A stretch of DNA of 36,279 nt from Akkermansiaceae bacterium (GCA_022424905.1 JAKMGP010000041.1:1-36279); one strand, 5' to 3'. Positions 15,364 through 23,883 are shown, counted from the stretch's first letter. Notes: generated by a model from the letters alone, not told the origin. Translations and numbers: made by a program.

Positions 15364-16494
15364 TCAACTGATGTGAGCGCCTTTTGTCTCTGTATACATC
15401 GCGTAAACCGAGGTGCTGGCGGTCATAAAGAGCCGGTTTCGCTTGGTTCCGCCGAAGCAGACGTTTGAGCAAATTTCTGGAAGCAAAATTTGTCCAATTC
15501 GCTGTCCGTCCTCATTCGCGAAGATGTGGACACCATCGTAACCGTCTCCCACCCAGCCGGCGCTTGCCCAAATATTGCCGTATTCGTCGGCGCGGATTCC
15601 GTCGGCAAAACCAGCTTTTTCCTCGCCGTCGACTTCCAGCTTCATGGAGGCAAACTCGCGGCCGTTCTTCAGTCTCTTGGTGCTTTCGATATCCCAAACT
15701 TTAATATTTTTCGGAGCATCTGCATAATGACTTGCACCAGTGTCAGCGACGTAGAGCTTTTTGTAGTCTGGTGAAAAACAGAGGCCATTTGGCTTGAAGA
15801 TTTCGTCGGTTAGCTTTGTGATTTTTCCGTCTTTGGCGTCAATACGATAGACTGCTTCCTTTTGATAAGGACGAACTGACCCGTTCGTTGCGCGAGTGCC
15901 TTCGTAATTCATGAGGCCGCCATAACCTGGGTCAGTGAACCAAATTGAGCCATCTTCCGGATGGACGATTGCGTCATTCGGTGCGTTGAGTGATTTGCCT
16001 TCGAATTTCTCAGCTAAGACCGTGATGCTGCCATCGTATTCATAGCGAACGACCTTTCGCGGCCCGTGTTGACAAGAAATCTGCCGTCCTTGGAAATCAA
16101 AGGTATTGCCGTTGCTATTGCCGCTCGGGTAACGAAATTGCTTCGTGACATGACCGTCTTCTTCTAGCCAACGGTGCTGAACATTATTCGGGATATCGCT
16201 CCACAAGAGATAACGGCCCACGCCGTTCCAAGCTGGCCCTTCGGCCCAGAGCATATCGGGTGAATGGTAAATACGTTGAATCGGAGTGTTGCCAAGCTTG
16301 AGTTTATTGAAGCGATCGTCGAGTGAAACAATGTCAGGGTCAGGGTAGCGCGTCGGGATAATGCCCGTCCAATCGCGCGGCGTTTCGGCAGCGGTTTTTT
16401 TGGCGGTGATCGCGGCAGCCATCGCGGCGGTCGCTCCGGTAATAAAATTACGGCGGCCTGTTGAGGAAATGCTCGAATCTGTTTTTTCGTTCAT
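15364..16494 (-). CDS. SMP-30/gluconolactonase/LRE family protein, Tat-exported
   Basis: A 376-residue lactonase-type propeller from ATG 16494; a TTG at 16530 would add residues ahead of the leader. The N-terminus contains the twin-arginine motif 'GRRNFITGATAAMAAA', so it is exported. The six-bladed fold shows the metal and substrate landmarks of the family: 'EGPAWNGVGRYLLWSDIPNN' (the catalytic Glu and W-S-D), 'SLNAPNDAIVHPEDGSIWFT' with N-D-x-x-V and 'DPGYG', 'KPNGLCFSPDYKKLYVADT' (N and D metal ligands) and 'GFADGIRADEYGNIWAS' (D-G-x-x-x-D). Known relatives hydrolyse gluconolactone and other sugar lactones with Ca2+ or Zn2+. The next gene on the minus strand is the beta-lactamase-like protein, 178 bases downstream, so it is probably separately transcribed. 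Confidence 0.93.
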   Translation of the reverse strand: MNEKTDSSISSTGRRNFITGATAAMAAAITAKKTAAETPRDWTGIIPTRYPDPDIVSLDDRFNKLKLGNTPIQRIYHSPDMLWAEGPAWNGVGRYLLWSDIPNNVQHRWLEEDGHVTKQFRYPSGNSNGNTFDFQGRQISCQHGPRKVVRYEYDGSITVLAEKFEGKSLNAPNDAIVHPEDGSIWFTDPGYGGLMNYEGTRATNGSVRPYQKEAVYRIDAKDGKITKLTDEIFKPNGLCFSPDYKKLYVADTGASHYADAPKNIKVWDIESTKRLKNGREFASMKLEVDGEEKAGFADGIRADEYGNIWASAGWVGDGYDGVHIFANEDGQRIGQILLPEICSNVCFGGTKRNRLFMTASTSVYAMYTETKGAHIS

Positions 16495-16657
16495 GATCTC
16501 AATAGTAGAAAACGCATCGCTAAACTCCAAGAATTTTGAATGTGCTTTGTGTAGGAACTTTGAGTGACTCTTAGGAGGCTGCTTTTAGAGGGGAGGTCGA
16601 GGTAGGTTACCCTGAACTTACTAGGGGAAGGGTATGATTTTGGCTGGAGAATCTCAT

Positions 16658-16675
16658 AAAAGATAGAGATCTTTT
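16658..16675. repeat. Inverted repeat in a divergent intergenic region
   Basis: AAAAGAT (16658-16664), a 4-base spacer AGAG, then ATCTTTT (16669-16675): a perfect 7-bp inverted repeat. It lies between the divergent SMP-30-like gene (start 16494, minus) and the secreted protein gene (start 16768, plus) and could be an operator or a hairpin. No other support. Confidence 0.3.
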
Positions 16676-16767
16676 GTTTTGAGACATCTTGATGACACAA
16701 AATTGATCATACCTACGCATAAACAAATAAGACACCGTTGAAATTATTTCTCAAAAAATAAAACGTA

Positions 16768-17337
16768 ATGAACAAAATAAAAAAGTTGCTTCTTTCGGCG
16801 CTTCTGAGCGTGACTTTCATGAGTCCTGTTTTTGCTGATCCTCACGAAAAATTATCGGTGAAGACTTCGACTCTTAAAGAGTTCAGGGAACTGTGTGGGC
16901 TCCTCGAGGGGCGTTGGAATACAGATATCCTTTGGATAAACGAGTGGCCAGGTGCAAATGCGGTTCGAGGAGAGACTGTCAAGGGTCACGCCAAGGTTAC
17001 TCGTATCCTAGATGGGGCTGCTTTGGAGATGAAATCGATGCAGGGGGCAGAGGAAAGCGCTTGGAGGTTGTATTACCATTCGTCCACATCTCAGATCCGA
17101 AGTCTATACCTTACGAGTGGCGGAACGGTTGGCTATGGGACGCTCTTTAAGATAAGCGCTACGGAGTATGGCGAGAAAGTTGATGGTGCCCAGAAAGGTG
17201 GTGGGGTGATTACTGGTGATATAAAATGGGTTTTTTCAAAAGATGGGAGATCGTTCATGCTAAGATCGAAAAATATTAAGCTGGATGGGAAACCACTTGG
17301 TGAGCTCAAAGATCTCTACAAGAAGGTGTCTCCCTGA
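16768..17337 (+). CDS. Hypothetical secreted protein (lipocalin/DUF1579-like pattern)
   Basis: A 189-residue plus-strand protein. The leader MNKIKKLLLSALLSVTFMSP is a clear signal peptide with cleavage after 'VFA'. The mature part begins with 'ELCGLLEGRWNTDIL' and 'LEMKSMQGAEESAWRLYYHS', followed by short beta strands and 'YGTLFKISATEYGEKVDGAQ'. The 'LxG-x-W' opening and repeated strands resemble the small barrel of lipocalin-like or DUF1579 proteins, but the resemblance is weak and no ligand can be named. It is preceded by an AT-rich region and followed by a possible terminator that overlaps its stop. Divergent from the SMP-30-like gene. Confidence 0.7.
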   Translation: MNKIKKLLLSALLSVTFMSPVFADPHEKLSVKTSTLKEFRELCGLLEGRWNTDILWINEWPGANAVRGETVKGHAKVTRILDGAALEMKSMQGAEESAWRLYYHSSTSQIRSLYLTSGGTVGYGTLFKISATEYGEKVDGAQKGGGVITGDIKWVFSKDGRSFMLRSKNIKLDGKPLGELKDLYKKVSP

Positions 17338-17358
17338 TCCTTCTGCTTTCTTTTTTAT
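17321..17358 (+). terminator. Possible intrinsic terminator overlapping the stop codon
   Basis: AGAAGG (17321-17326) pairs with CCTTCT (17339-17344) around a 12-base loop that contains the stop codon TGA (17335-17337). A T-rich tract with six consecutive Ts follows (17346-17358). The stem is short, so the strength is doubtful. Confidence 0.35.
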
Positions 17359-17687
17359 TGTCGATTGCGCGCGCGGCTGGGCTCGGCAGTGCTCTTGACC
17401 ATGCCTTTGGTTTGCCGTGATGCGCTGATAGAGGTAAAGCAGCGGGAGCGATCCGAGGGATGAGAGTCGTAGCCAATCCGCTCGCTCCTCACAGTTTAGG
17501 CGAGTGTTTTTTGATCTGGTTCGTGGATCCTGTGAGGAGAGAAATCATTAGATCTAGGAGTTTGTGCGCGGTTAGCGAGAATGCTTTCTGAAGTTACGCT
17601 CTCGGGATTTTCTTTTGGTGGAATAGACCTAGTTCAAGACTGGTGACCAAATTGGTGTGGATTGTCAGGAATCAAAAACTATTTTGA
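17359..17687. other. Intergenic stretch, nothing identified
   Basis: About 330 bases between convergent genes. Both strands were read. No start-initiated frame of useful length, tRNA or known RNA was seen. The segment around 17445-17505 is GC-richer and contains complementary pieces GGAGCG and CGCTCC about 35 bases apart, which could fold, but no family could be named. Confidence 0.4.
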
Positions 17688-18098
17688 TCACCAGTGTTCG
17701 TAGAGATTGAATAGCTTCAATGATCCTTTTTTGGTGACAATATCGACCGTAATATCGACGTAATTCTGATCTTCAATACCGATCGCGTCATCCAAGCTAT
17801 GAATGCGGAAATTTGGGCCGCTTCGTTTCCATACTCCAGAAAGTGTCCCCTGTATTGAACCGCCGTCATTAATAATAGTCCTAGCGAACCCTGTAAAGCT
17901 ACCCTTTGTTTCTCGTGAATCGGAGGGGGTCAATTTATGATTAAAATAGACATGTCCATATTTACCGATCTCCCCTTCATAATTGAGGGTGATTCGGTCT
18001 TTTTCCATAAACACCCCCGTAAGGGTAACATCTGCTTCAATTGCAAGTCTCATAAGCTCAATGGTTAAACGGTTTTGCTCCACGACGCTGTTGGACAA
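17688..18098 (-). CDS. Hypothetical protein
   Basis: An unrecognised 136-residue product if the TTG at 18098 is used; an ATG at 18053 would give 121 residues (MRLAIEADVTLTGVFMEKDR). There is no signal peptide or membrane segment. The sequence alternates hydrophobic and polar residues in short strands ('DRITLNYEGEIGKYGHVYFN', 'GSIQGTLSGVWKR', 'YVDITVDIVTKKGSLKLFNL'), suggesting a small beta-sandwich or barrel. The C-terminus ends YEHW. The I78-like gene is 74 bases upstream on the same strand, so the two may be co-transcribed. An in-frame TAA lies just upstream of the TTG, so the gene cannot extend further. Confidence 0.5.
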   Translation of the reverse strand: MSNSVVEQNRLTIELMRLAIEADVTLTGVFMEKDRITLNYEGEIGKYGHVYFNHKLTPSDSRETKGSFTGFARTIINDGGSIQGTLSGVWKRSGPNFRIHSLDDAIGIEDQNYVDITVDIVTKKGSLKLFNLYEHW

Positions 18099-18172
18099 CC
18101 TCTCATTGAGTTAAAGCGAAAAGCGAATGAGCTTTGTGTCACTCAAATTTGAATCACGATAGCAGTGGTCGG

Positions 18173-18745
18173 CTAACCTTTGTTAACTCGAATAATCTTT
18201 CCATTTTTGATAGAAAAATTGAGGCGCTCTGGGCGATAATCTGCCGTTACGCCTTGCGGTTCCCCGTCGATTTCGATCACTCGAGATCGTAGCTTGTTTA
18301 TCTTCGCAAGATCTTGAGCTTCCTTTAGAGTTAGCCCAATAAAAGATTTTTCATTAAGTTGTTTGGGAGACGAATAAACTTTAGACGCAGTAATAAGTAA
18401 TTTTGCTAACTCCTCATCTGTAACAACCTTATAGCCTTCACTATAATTCCAGGTCTGACCTGTGACATAGACTTCACGGGGAAGTTTTTGGAACTTTCTT
18501 GGGATATTTACGGATGTTTTAGCCTTTGACATTACAGCTGCAGCTAAACCTTCTTTTCTTCGAGCTTCGCACACGACAAGTAGCGTGTTCGCTTTTTTGT
18601 AGATCCTGCTGATCTTGATCGTCCAAGCTGGGCTGGGAACATCAATAGAAACTGCTACGGGCGTTGATGAAGGCACCTTGGAGCCAAAAGAAAGTGAAGC
18701 TAGTCCTATGCTTAAAGAACAAAGAATGATTTTAGGTTGAACCAT
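18173..18745 (-). CDS. Secreted protein with C-terminal peptidase-inhibitor I78-like domain
   Basis: A 190-residue exported protein. The leader MVQPKIILCSLSIGLASLSF is a signal peptide. Residues about 25-110 form an unrecognised domain containing 'VPSPAWTIKISRIYKKANTL' and 'LVVCEARRKEGLAAAVMSKA'. The last 60 residues match the I78/elastase-inhibitor pattern in order: 'SFIGLTLKEAQDLAK' (usual [WF][VI]GLxxxxAxxLA), 'RSRVIEIDGEPQGVTADYRP' (R-[IV]-x-x-x-G-x-x-x-T-x-D-Y-x-P) and 'RLNFSIKNGKIIRVNKG' (RLNxxxxxGxIxxxxxG). I78 proteins inhibit serine proteases or adopt the potato-inhibitor-I-like wedge; inhibition by this one is inference. It may form a unit with the hypothetical gene 74 bases downstream. 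Confidence 0.75.
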   Translation of the reverse strand: MVQPKIILCSLSIGLASLSFGSKVPSSTPVAVSIDVPSPAWTIKISRIYKKANTLLVVCEARRKEGLAAAVMSKAKTSVNIPRKFQKLPREVYVTGQTWNYSEGYKVVTDEELAKLLITASKVYSSPKQLNEKSFIGLTLKEAQDLAKINKLRSRVIEIDGEPQGVTADYRPERLNFSIKNGKIIRVNKG

Positions 18746-18968
18746 AAAGTAGATTAGACGAGCGTAGAGGCCTTTGCTAGAACGTTTCTTCCAGCGTAAC
18801 GAGAAGGCGATTCCATTGAAGGTTGTCAGCAGAGTTGGCTGTAATACGGGGGGCTGACTGTCGTTATTAATTGGAAATACTGACGAGCTTGTCTGGTATT
18901 TTAAGGGAACACAATGAGTAGATTGGCATGAGATTGACTTGCGAGAGTCCTCTTAGTATATTTCGACT

Positions 18969-19460
18969 ATGTCACTCACATTTTTAAGCCGACTACTCTG
19001 CGGATCTTTGGTATTTCAACTGTTAAGTTGCGTTCCGGCGACCCAAACTGGCACTAGTTATTCGCGTGGTGAAGCCCGTGTTTTGCAACAGGTAAAAATT
19101 GGTAAAGTCTTAGACGTGGCCGAAGTCGCTATTGAAGGGACAAAAAGTGGTGCAGGAGAGATCGTTGGTGGCGCTGTGGGTGGGATCGCTGGCCGCAATA
19201 CCGGCAGCGGTGCAGGTGGGAAAATTGCGGCCGTGTTGGGCGGGGCTTTGGGTTCAGTTGTGGGTGCGAAAATAGAAGAAGCCAGAACGCGCTCTCGTGG
19301 TCATGAATTCACTATTCGGCTGGATAAAGGTGAGGTGATCTCGGTCGTGCAAGCAATTGATCCCAAGGCGGTTCCAATCGTTGCGGGTGATGAGGTCAAG
19401 TTATTGTCGCAAGGGGCTACCTATCGCGTCACCCGGCTCAACACTGTAGTTCAGCCCTGA
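18969..19460 (+). CDS. Glycine-zipper outer-membrane lipoprotein (SlyB-like)
   Basis: A 163-residue plus-strand lipoprotein. The signal peptide MSLTFLSRLLCGSLVFQLLS ends in a lipobox L-L-S-C. 'YSRGEARVLQQVKIGKVLDV' precedes a glycine zipper of about 45 residues ('GAGEIVGGAVGGIAGRNTGS', 'GAGGKIAAVLGGALGSVVGA') predicted to form a membrane-inserting helical hairpin. The C-terminal segment 'EFTIRLDKGEVISVVQ' and 'AGDEVKLLSQGATYRVTRL' is the small beta domain found in SlyB/Pcp-type proteins. These stabilise the outer membrane and are often stress-responsive. Single gene, flanked by a minus-strand gene on each side. Confidence 0.88.
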   Translation: MSLTFLSRLLCGSLVFQLLSCVPATQTGTSYSRGEARVLQQVKIGKVLDVAEVAIEGTKSGAGEIVGGAVGGIAGRNTGSGAGGKIAAVLGGALGSVVGAKIEEARTRSRGHEFTIRLDKGEVISVVQAIDPKAVPIVAGDEVKLLSQGATYRVTRLNTVVQP

Positions 19461-19533
19461 TTCAATAATTCCCCCTAGAAGAGCCAATGAATTGAGATGA
19501 TCTAGGATATTTTCCGGCCCTAGCCGATCGTTT

Positions 19534-20262
19534 CTAGCGTCTGCGGCGAAGGCCTGCCAAGATTCCTGCAAATCCAATCAAGAGTGCTGAGCCAGTCTCC
19601 GGAATTGCTGTTAGTCCCCAGCTGCTGGTCGCAGGGATAGTAGCTGGAGCAGCTTCGTTAACATAAAGGTTTCCAGCAAGTGAGCCTGCTCCCAAAATAT
19701 CTGTACCAGTTCCTTTGAAGGAAGCTCCATTGAATTGAAGCAGACCGGCATCTTCGTCAATCCCTGCAAGATCAGCCGCCGTCATTCCGAAGCCAGTGTC
19801 GTTCCCTCCAGCAATATTGACAACATCGCCGGGAAGGGTGAATGCATTGGTAACTGTTGATGATCCATCTGTTGCGGTGACCGTTAAAATGTCGATTGGA
19901 GTGGAAAGATCCGCATCGAGTCGAATTGAGATTACGGACCCCAAAAACTCCGAAATATCGACGGAGAACATGGAGTCATCTGCGGGTGAGGCGGCCAAAT
20001 AATCTCCCCGGTCTTGGTAAACTGTTAGGTCGGAACCGATTACGACAAGTGCCACGCCCGTTCCGTCTCCTCCTGCTTCAAAAATCACATCATTGGTTCC
20101 ATCAACCACGTATCCAGCATCAAGTGTCCAATCTGCGACATTAGTTACCGGGTCGTCAGTTCTAGAGGCGCCCGGGACTAGATTGATGATGGCACCCTCC
20201 ACTGGAAGAAGTGCGGATGAGGCTGAAAGAAAAACGAGAACAAATCCAAAGTGACCACTCAT
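19534..20262 (-). CDS. PEP-CTERM-like exported protein
   Basis: A 242-residue secreted protein with signal peptide MSGHFGFVLVFLSASSALLP and a C-terminal sorting region: 'AIPETGSALLIGFAGIL' then 'AGLRRRR'. This is the motif-hydrophobic helix-basic tail architecture of PEP-CTERM proteins, with P-E-T in place of P-E-P, a variant seen in Verrucomicrobia. Between them is a Ala/Asp/Thr/Gly-rich, strand-forming region ('GDGTGVALVVIGSDLTVYQD', 'FLGSVISIRLDADLSTPIDI') with no catalytic signature, low in Lys and Cys as is usual for surface or matrix proteins. Such proteins are cleaved and anchored by exosortase, which is not in this window. Transcribed alone. Confidence 0.85.
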   Translation of the reverse strand: MSGHFGFVLVFLSASSALLPVEGAIINLVPGASRTDDPVTNVADWTLDAGYVVDGTNDVIFEAGGDGTGVALVVIGSDLTVYQDRGDYLAASPADDSMFSVDISEFLGSVISIRLDADLSTPIDILTVTATDGSSTVTNAFTLPGDVVNIAGGNDTGFGMTAADLAGIDEDAGLLQFNGASFKGTGTDILGAGSLAGNLYVNEAAPATIPATSSWGLTAIPETGSALLIGFAGILAGLRRRR

Positions 20263-20351
20263 GAACAGAGCGTAACGTTTTTGCTGTCAGGAGTCAAAGT
20301 TATGTCTTTTTTTTTCGCGAACTCAGGGATTTGGCGGGGGCCGTTGACGAT

Positions 20352-21089
20352 TTAGTTGATGAGGCGGCGGAGGAGAAATGGATCTGATTGATCCTTACTG
20401 TCATAAGCAAAGGGTTCCCAGCCTGCAGGAATCTTCTGTCCATTGGATGTTTTAACTTCCCATTTCTGCTTTAAATCCCAATTTCCTGTCGTGCACCGGC
20501 GGAGAAGAAACGGATCAGATTGATCTTCCCAATCATACCCAAAGGGTTCCCAACCTTCAGGAATCCCTAGCCCGTTTGAAGTCCTTACCTCCCACATTTG
20601 TTTATTGTCCCATTCTCCAGAAGTAGACCGGCGGAGGACAAAGGAATCAGATTGATCCTTACAGTCATAAGTGAAGGGCTCCCAGCCGACTGGAATCTTT
20701 AGCCCCGCTGTCTTGATTTCCCATTTTTGTTTAAGATCCCACTGGGTTGAAGAGCTCTGGCGCAGAAGAATTGGGTCTGATTCATCGTTTCCATCGTAGC
20801 CAAACGGTTCCCACCCTACAGGAATTTTGAATCCTGCTGTCATGACTTTCCAACTGTGTTCTTTATCCCATTTTGATGAAGAGTTGCGACGAAGGAGGAA
20901 GGGATCCTGTTCATCAAAACTATCAAAATTAAAAGGTTCCCAGCCTGCCGGAATCTTTTGACCATTAGATGTTTCTATTTGCCAACTATCGGTCGAGATC
21001 GTTTCTGATTTTGTAAGGTCCTCCTTACATTGAATTCCCAAGGTTGAGAATGCTAGGATGGGCATTAATTTCACAGATGTGACTTTCAT
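20352..21089 (-). CDS. Lipoprotein built from five 43-44-residue repeats
   Basis: A 245-residue protein with a short leader MKVTSVKLMPILAFSTLGIQ-C (lipobox-like, I-Q-C at residue 21), then five tandem repeats from residue 36 to the end. Each contains a core 'KIPxGWEPFxYDxxDQSDPF' followed by 'LLRR', a variable Ser/Thr-rich link, then W-D-x-K-Q-x-W. Two subtypes alternate: 44 residues opening T-S-N-G-Q-K-I-P-A and 43 residues opening T-A-G-x-K-I-P-V. The fifth ends after 'LLRRLIN'. The aromatic/acidic repeats look like a binding or adhesive beta structure. I know of no family with this unit, so function is not assigned. No enzymatic motif is present. Transcribed alone, 126 bases after the GH3 gene stop. 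Confidence 0.75.
   Translation of the reverse strand: MKVTSVKLMPILAFSTLGIQCKEDLTKSETISTDSWQIETSNGQKIPAGWEPFNFDSFDEQDPFLLRRNSSSKWDKEHSWKVMTAGFKIPVGWEPFGYDGNDESDPILLRQSSSTQWDLKQKWEIKTAGLKIPVGWEPFTYDCKDQSDSFVLRRSTSGEWDNKQMWEVRTSNGLGIPEGWEPFGYDWEDQSDPFLLRRCTTGNWDLKQKWEVKTSNGQKIPAGWEPFAYDSKDQSDPFLLRRLIN
20355..20984 (-). repeat. Five tandem coding repeats of about 130 bases
   Basis: The last 210 codons of the lipoprotein gene are five units of 129-132 bases. Copies are recognisable directly in the DNA by the recurring block encoding GWEPF and the block encoding DPFLLRR. Copies 1, 4 and 5 (the T-S-N-G subtype) resemble each other most, as do copies 2 and 3 (the T-A-G subtype). Confidence 0.8.
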
Positions 21090-21214
21090 ATTAAAGTTGC
21101 ATATACCATGCCGAATTGATTTGGGATATCTTTTTTTAATAGCGACGAGATCAAAATCGGGCCTAAAAATGACGCCGTTAATAGCCTGCTGAATTTTATT
21201 GGATGGCAGGCCCT

Positions 21215-22282
21215 CTAGTATTCTTCGACGGGGCTTTGGCTGGGCCGATCTAGCTCAAAGCGTTCTTTTCCGATAACTTCACGAGTCAATTGGGTCATTT
21301 TCTCGTTTAAATCCTTCCACTTTGAGGGAGTGAAATCTGTTGGGCTCCGTAGGTTGAAACGTTGGTTTTCGATACGGAGAAGAGAATCGGGATCCTCAGC
21401 AATCTGAAGACCATTTAGAACCTCAAGGAGATTGGCCATATTATGACAGACTAGGGCAATATCAGCTCCGGCTTCGAGGGCCAATTTGATATCGTTGCCT
21501 CGTCCGTAATGATTCACGATGGCACCCATATCGAGGTCGTCGGTGAGGATGAGTCCATTATAACCAAGTTGATCTCGAAGCAATCCTGTGAGGATGATTC
21601 GGCTGAGTGAGGCCGGCATTTCTGGATCTATTTTGGGAAAGTGGAGGTGGCATGCCATGATTGCGTCCAACTCTGGCATGAGAGCGGTGTATGGAAGAAG
21701 ATCTGCTTCTAATAAATCTTCTTTGCTCGCATGAGCTACTGGGAGGTCATGGTGAGGGTCGCTCAGAGCAAGTCCGTTTGTGGGGAAGTGTTTGCCGCAG
21801 GAGAGAATAGACTGCTTTCGCATCCAGCGATTAAAAATGCCTGCGTTATTGATGACAGTCTGTGAGTGATTTCCCCAACATCTTCCACGGAGTCCATTGT
21901 TTTGCTCCGGGAAATGATCAAGATCAAGGACAGGAGCGAAATTTAGATTGATGCCGAGAATTTCGAGGAGCTGGCCGGTGAGAGCTCCAAATTGTGCAAT
22001 TTGATGGGACGTCGCGTTTTTAGAAAAGGTTGCGGCGTCCGGTGGTGCACAGCTAAATTCGCGGGTGCGCCAGACACGTCCACCTTCCTGGTCGATCGAG
22101 ATGAAAGGGCGGTGTCGTGAGATCGAATTGAGCGAGTCGGTAAGTCTTCGAATCTGCTCTGCGGAGACTAGATTACGCGAGAAGAGGATGTAGCCAGCCG
22201 GTTGGATCTCACAAAAAAGCGATTTTTCTTCCGAGGTGAGTTCAGGACCGGAAAGCCCGACAATCAAGCGGGATGCGTTCAT
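21215..22282 (-). CDS. nagZ: Glycoside hydrolase family 3 protein, NagZ-like beta-N-acetylglucosaminidase
   Basis: A 355-residue GH3 protein, the length of cytoplasmic NagZ (about 340). Motifs are 'ISIDQEGGRVWR' (D64-E-x-G-G substrate loop), 'INLNFAPVLDL', 'GKHFPTNGLALSDPHHDLPV' (164-182) and 'ILTDDLDMGAI' with nucleophile D248. NagZ normally has K-H-F-P-G-H-G-x-x-x-x-D-S-H. Here the first part is K-H-F-P-T-N-G while the D-x-H dyad is retained as D-P-H, so activity is likely but not certain. It removes GlcNAc from muropeptides during wall recycling. The start ATG overlaps the pyrG stop as ATGA, the third gene of kdsB-pyrG-GH3. No signal peptide, consistent with a cytoplasmic enzyme. Confidence 0.9.
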   Translation of the reverse strand: MNASRLIVGLSGPELTSEEKSLFCEIQPAGYILFSRNLVSAEQIRRLTDSLNSISRHRPFISIDQEGGRVWRTREFSCAPPDAATFSKNATSHQIAQFGALTGQLLEILGINLNFAPVLDLDHFPEQNNGLRGRCWGNHSQTVINNAGIFNRWMRKQSILSCGKHFPTNGLALSDPHHDLPVAHASKEDLLEADLLPYTALMPELDAIMACHLHFPKIDPEMPASLSRIILTGLLRDQLGYNGLILTDDLDMGAIVNHYGRGNDIKLALEAGADIALVCHNMANLLEVLNGLQIAEDPDSLLRIENQRFNLRSPTDFTPSKWKDLNEKMTQLTREVIGKERFELDRPSQSPVEEY

Positions 22283-23883
22283 GAATTCTCAAGGGAGGCT
22301 GCGATGAGTCCCGAGAAAAGCGGGTGAGGTTGATTTGGTTTAGATTTAAATTCGGGATGAAATTGGGCACCGATAAAGAAAGGATGTTCTGCAATTTCTA
22401 TGATTTCGACAAGGCCCTCGTTTTGCGAAACCGAAGCGATAGTGAGTCCGCATTTCTCGAGTTTTTCACGGTAGGCCGGATTGAATTCCCAGCGATGGCG
22501 ATGGCGTTCGTGGATTGTGTCGGTCTGACCATAAAAATCGAAAGATTTTGTCCCAGGGTAGACGGTCGAAGAGCACGATCCTAGCCGCATGGACGCTCCC
22601 ATGTCGACGACGCCTTGTTGCTCTTCCTGAAGGCTGATCACGGGGTGCTCGGTTTCCTTATTGAATTCGGTCGAATTGGCTTCGGCTAAACCACAAACAT
22701 TTCGGGCGAACTCGATCGTGGCAATCTGCATACCAAGACATATCCCGAGGTAGGGGATTTTATTTTCTCGAGCATATTGCGCGGCCAAAATTTTCCCCTC
22801 GGTGCCCCGTTCTCCAAAGCCGCCCGGAACGAGGATACCATTGACATTGCCAATGATGGTTTGCGCGCTCTCCGTTTCGAGATCTTCAGCATCGATCTTG
22901 ATGATGTTGACTCTAGTGTCGTGCTCGGCACCGGCGATCGTAAGTGATTCGTAAATTGATTTGTAAGCGTCGTTGAGTTCGATGTATTTGCCAACAACCG
23001 CGATTGAAGTCGACTTGGAGGGGCTGACCAAGCGGTCTACAAAGCTCTGCCATTTTGAGAGGTCGGGAGTGTCTGATTGTAGCCCGAGAGAGTCGACAAC
23101 AAGGCGATCAATTTTGTCTTTACGAAGATCGAGAGGGCATTCGTAAATGGTATTTTCGACATCACGAAAAGCGACGACATGTTTCTTGCCAACATTGCAA
23201 AACATCGCAATCTTCCGTCGATTATCATCGTCAAGATGGTGCTCTGTTCGGCAGATAATAATATCTGGTTGAATTCCAATTTCGCGAAGCTTTGCGACCG
23301 ACTGTTGGGTTGGTTTGGTTTTGATTTCTCCCGCGGCTTTCACCATTGGAAGAAGGGTGACGTGAATGAAGCAGACATTTTCATCGCCAACTTCGAGGGC
23401 GAACTGGCGGAGCGCTTCAAGGAAAAGATGGCCCTCGATATCTCCAACCGTTCCACCAATCTCGGTGATGATGACGTCGGAATCACTGTTGCGCTCAGTG
23501 GCCATCTTAAGTCGCCCTTTAATCTCGTCCGTGACATGGGGGATGAATTGAACGGTGGCACCGAGGTATTTACCCGCTCGCTCGTTTTTTATGACGTTTT
23601 CAAAGACCTGCCCAGAACTCAGGCTGTTGACCTGGGAAAGGTTGCCGTGAGTAAATCTTTCATAGTGTCCTAAATCAAGGTCAGTTTCCGCACCGTCATC
23701 AAGCACGTAAACCTCTCCGTGTTGATAGGGTGACATTGTGCCCGGGTCGACGTTGAGGTAAGGATCAAATTTTTGAAGGGTGACGTTCAGCCCCCGGTGT
23801 TCAAGGAGGGTCCCAATGGAGGCTGCAGCGAGCCCTTTTCCAAGTGAGGAGACGACCCCTCCGGTGACGAAGATATATTTCAT
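22279..23883 (-). CDS. pyrG: CTP synthase (glutamine hydrolysing)
   Basis: A 534-residue CTP synthase, typical length (about 545). The synthetase domain begins 'KYIFVTGGVVSSLGKG' and includes 'QKFDPYLNVDPGTMSPYQHG' and 'EIGGTVGDIEGHLFLEALRQ'. The type-1 glutaminase domain has 'LVPGGFGERG', nucleophile C382 in 'GICLGMQIA' and the H509-P-E511 triad 'FHPEFKS'. It converts UTP to CTP with ATP and glutamine, allosterically activated by GTP. It overlaps kdsB by four bases at its start (ATGA) and the GH3 gene by four bases at its end. Pairing with kdsB is meaningful because KdsB consumes CTP. No mark of alteration. Confidence 0.98.
   Translation of the reverse strand: MKYIFVTGGVVSSLGKGLAAASIGTLLEHRGLNVTLQKFDPYLNVDPGTMSPYQHGEVYVLDDGAETDLDLGHYERFTHGNLSQVNSLSSGQVFENVIKNERAGKYLGATVQFIPHVTDEIKGRLKMATERNSDSDVIITEIGGTVGDIEGHLFLEALRQFALEVGDENVCFIHVTLLPMVKAAGEIKTKPTQQSVAKLREIGIQPDIIICRTEHHLDDDNRRKIAMFCNVGKKHVVAFRDVENTIYECPLDLRKDKIDRLVVDSLGLQSDTPDLSKWQSFVDRLVSPSKSTSIAVVGKYIELNDAYKSIYESLTIAGAEHDTRVNIIKIDAEDLETESAQTIIGNVNGILVPGGFGERGTEGKILAAQYARENKIPYLGICLGMQIATIEFARNVCGLAEANSTEFNKETEHPVISLQEEQQGVVDMGASMRLGSCSSTVYPGTKSFDFYGQTDTIHERHRHRWEFNPAYREKLEKCGLTIASVSQNEGLVEIIEIAEHPFFIGAQFHPEFKSKPNQPHPLFSGLIAASLENS

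Noticed and set aside
17359-17687. Possible decayed membrane-protein gene on the minus strand
   Set aside because: A stretch reading LRLSSLGSLPLLYLYQRI appears in one frame but has no start codon or homologous feel; the evidence is too thin.
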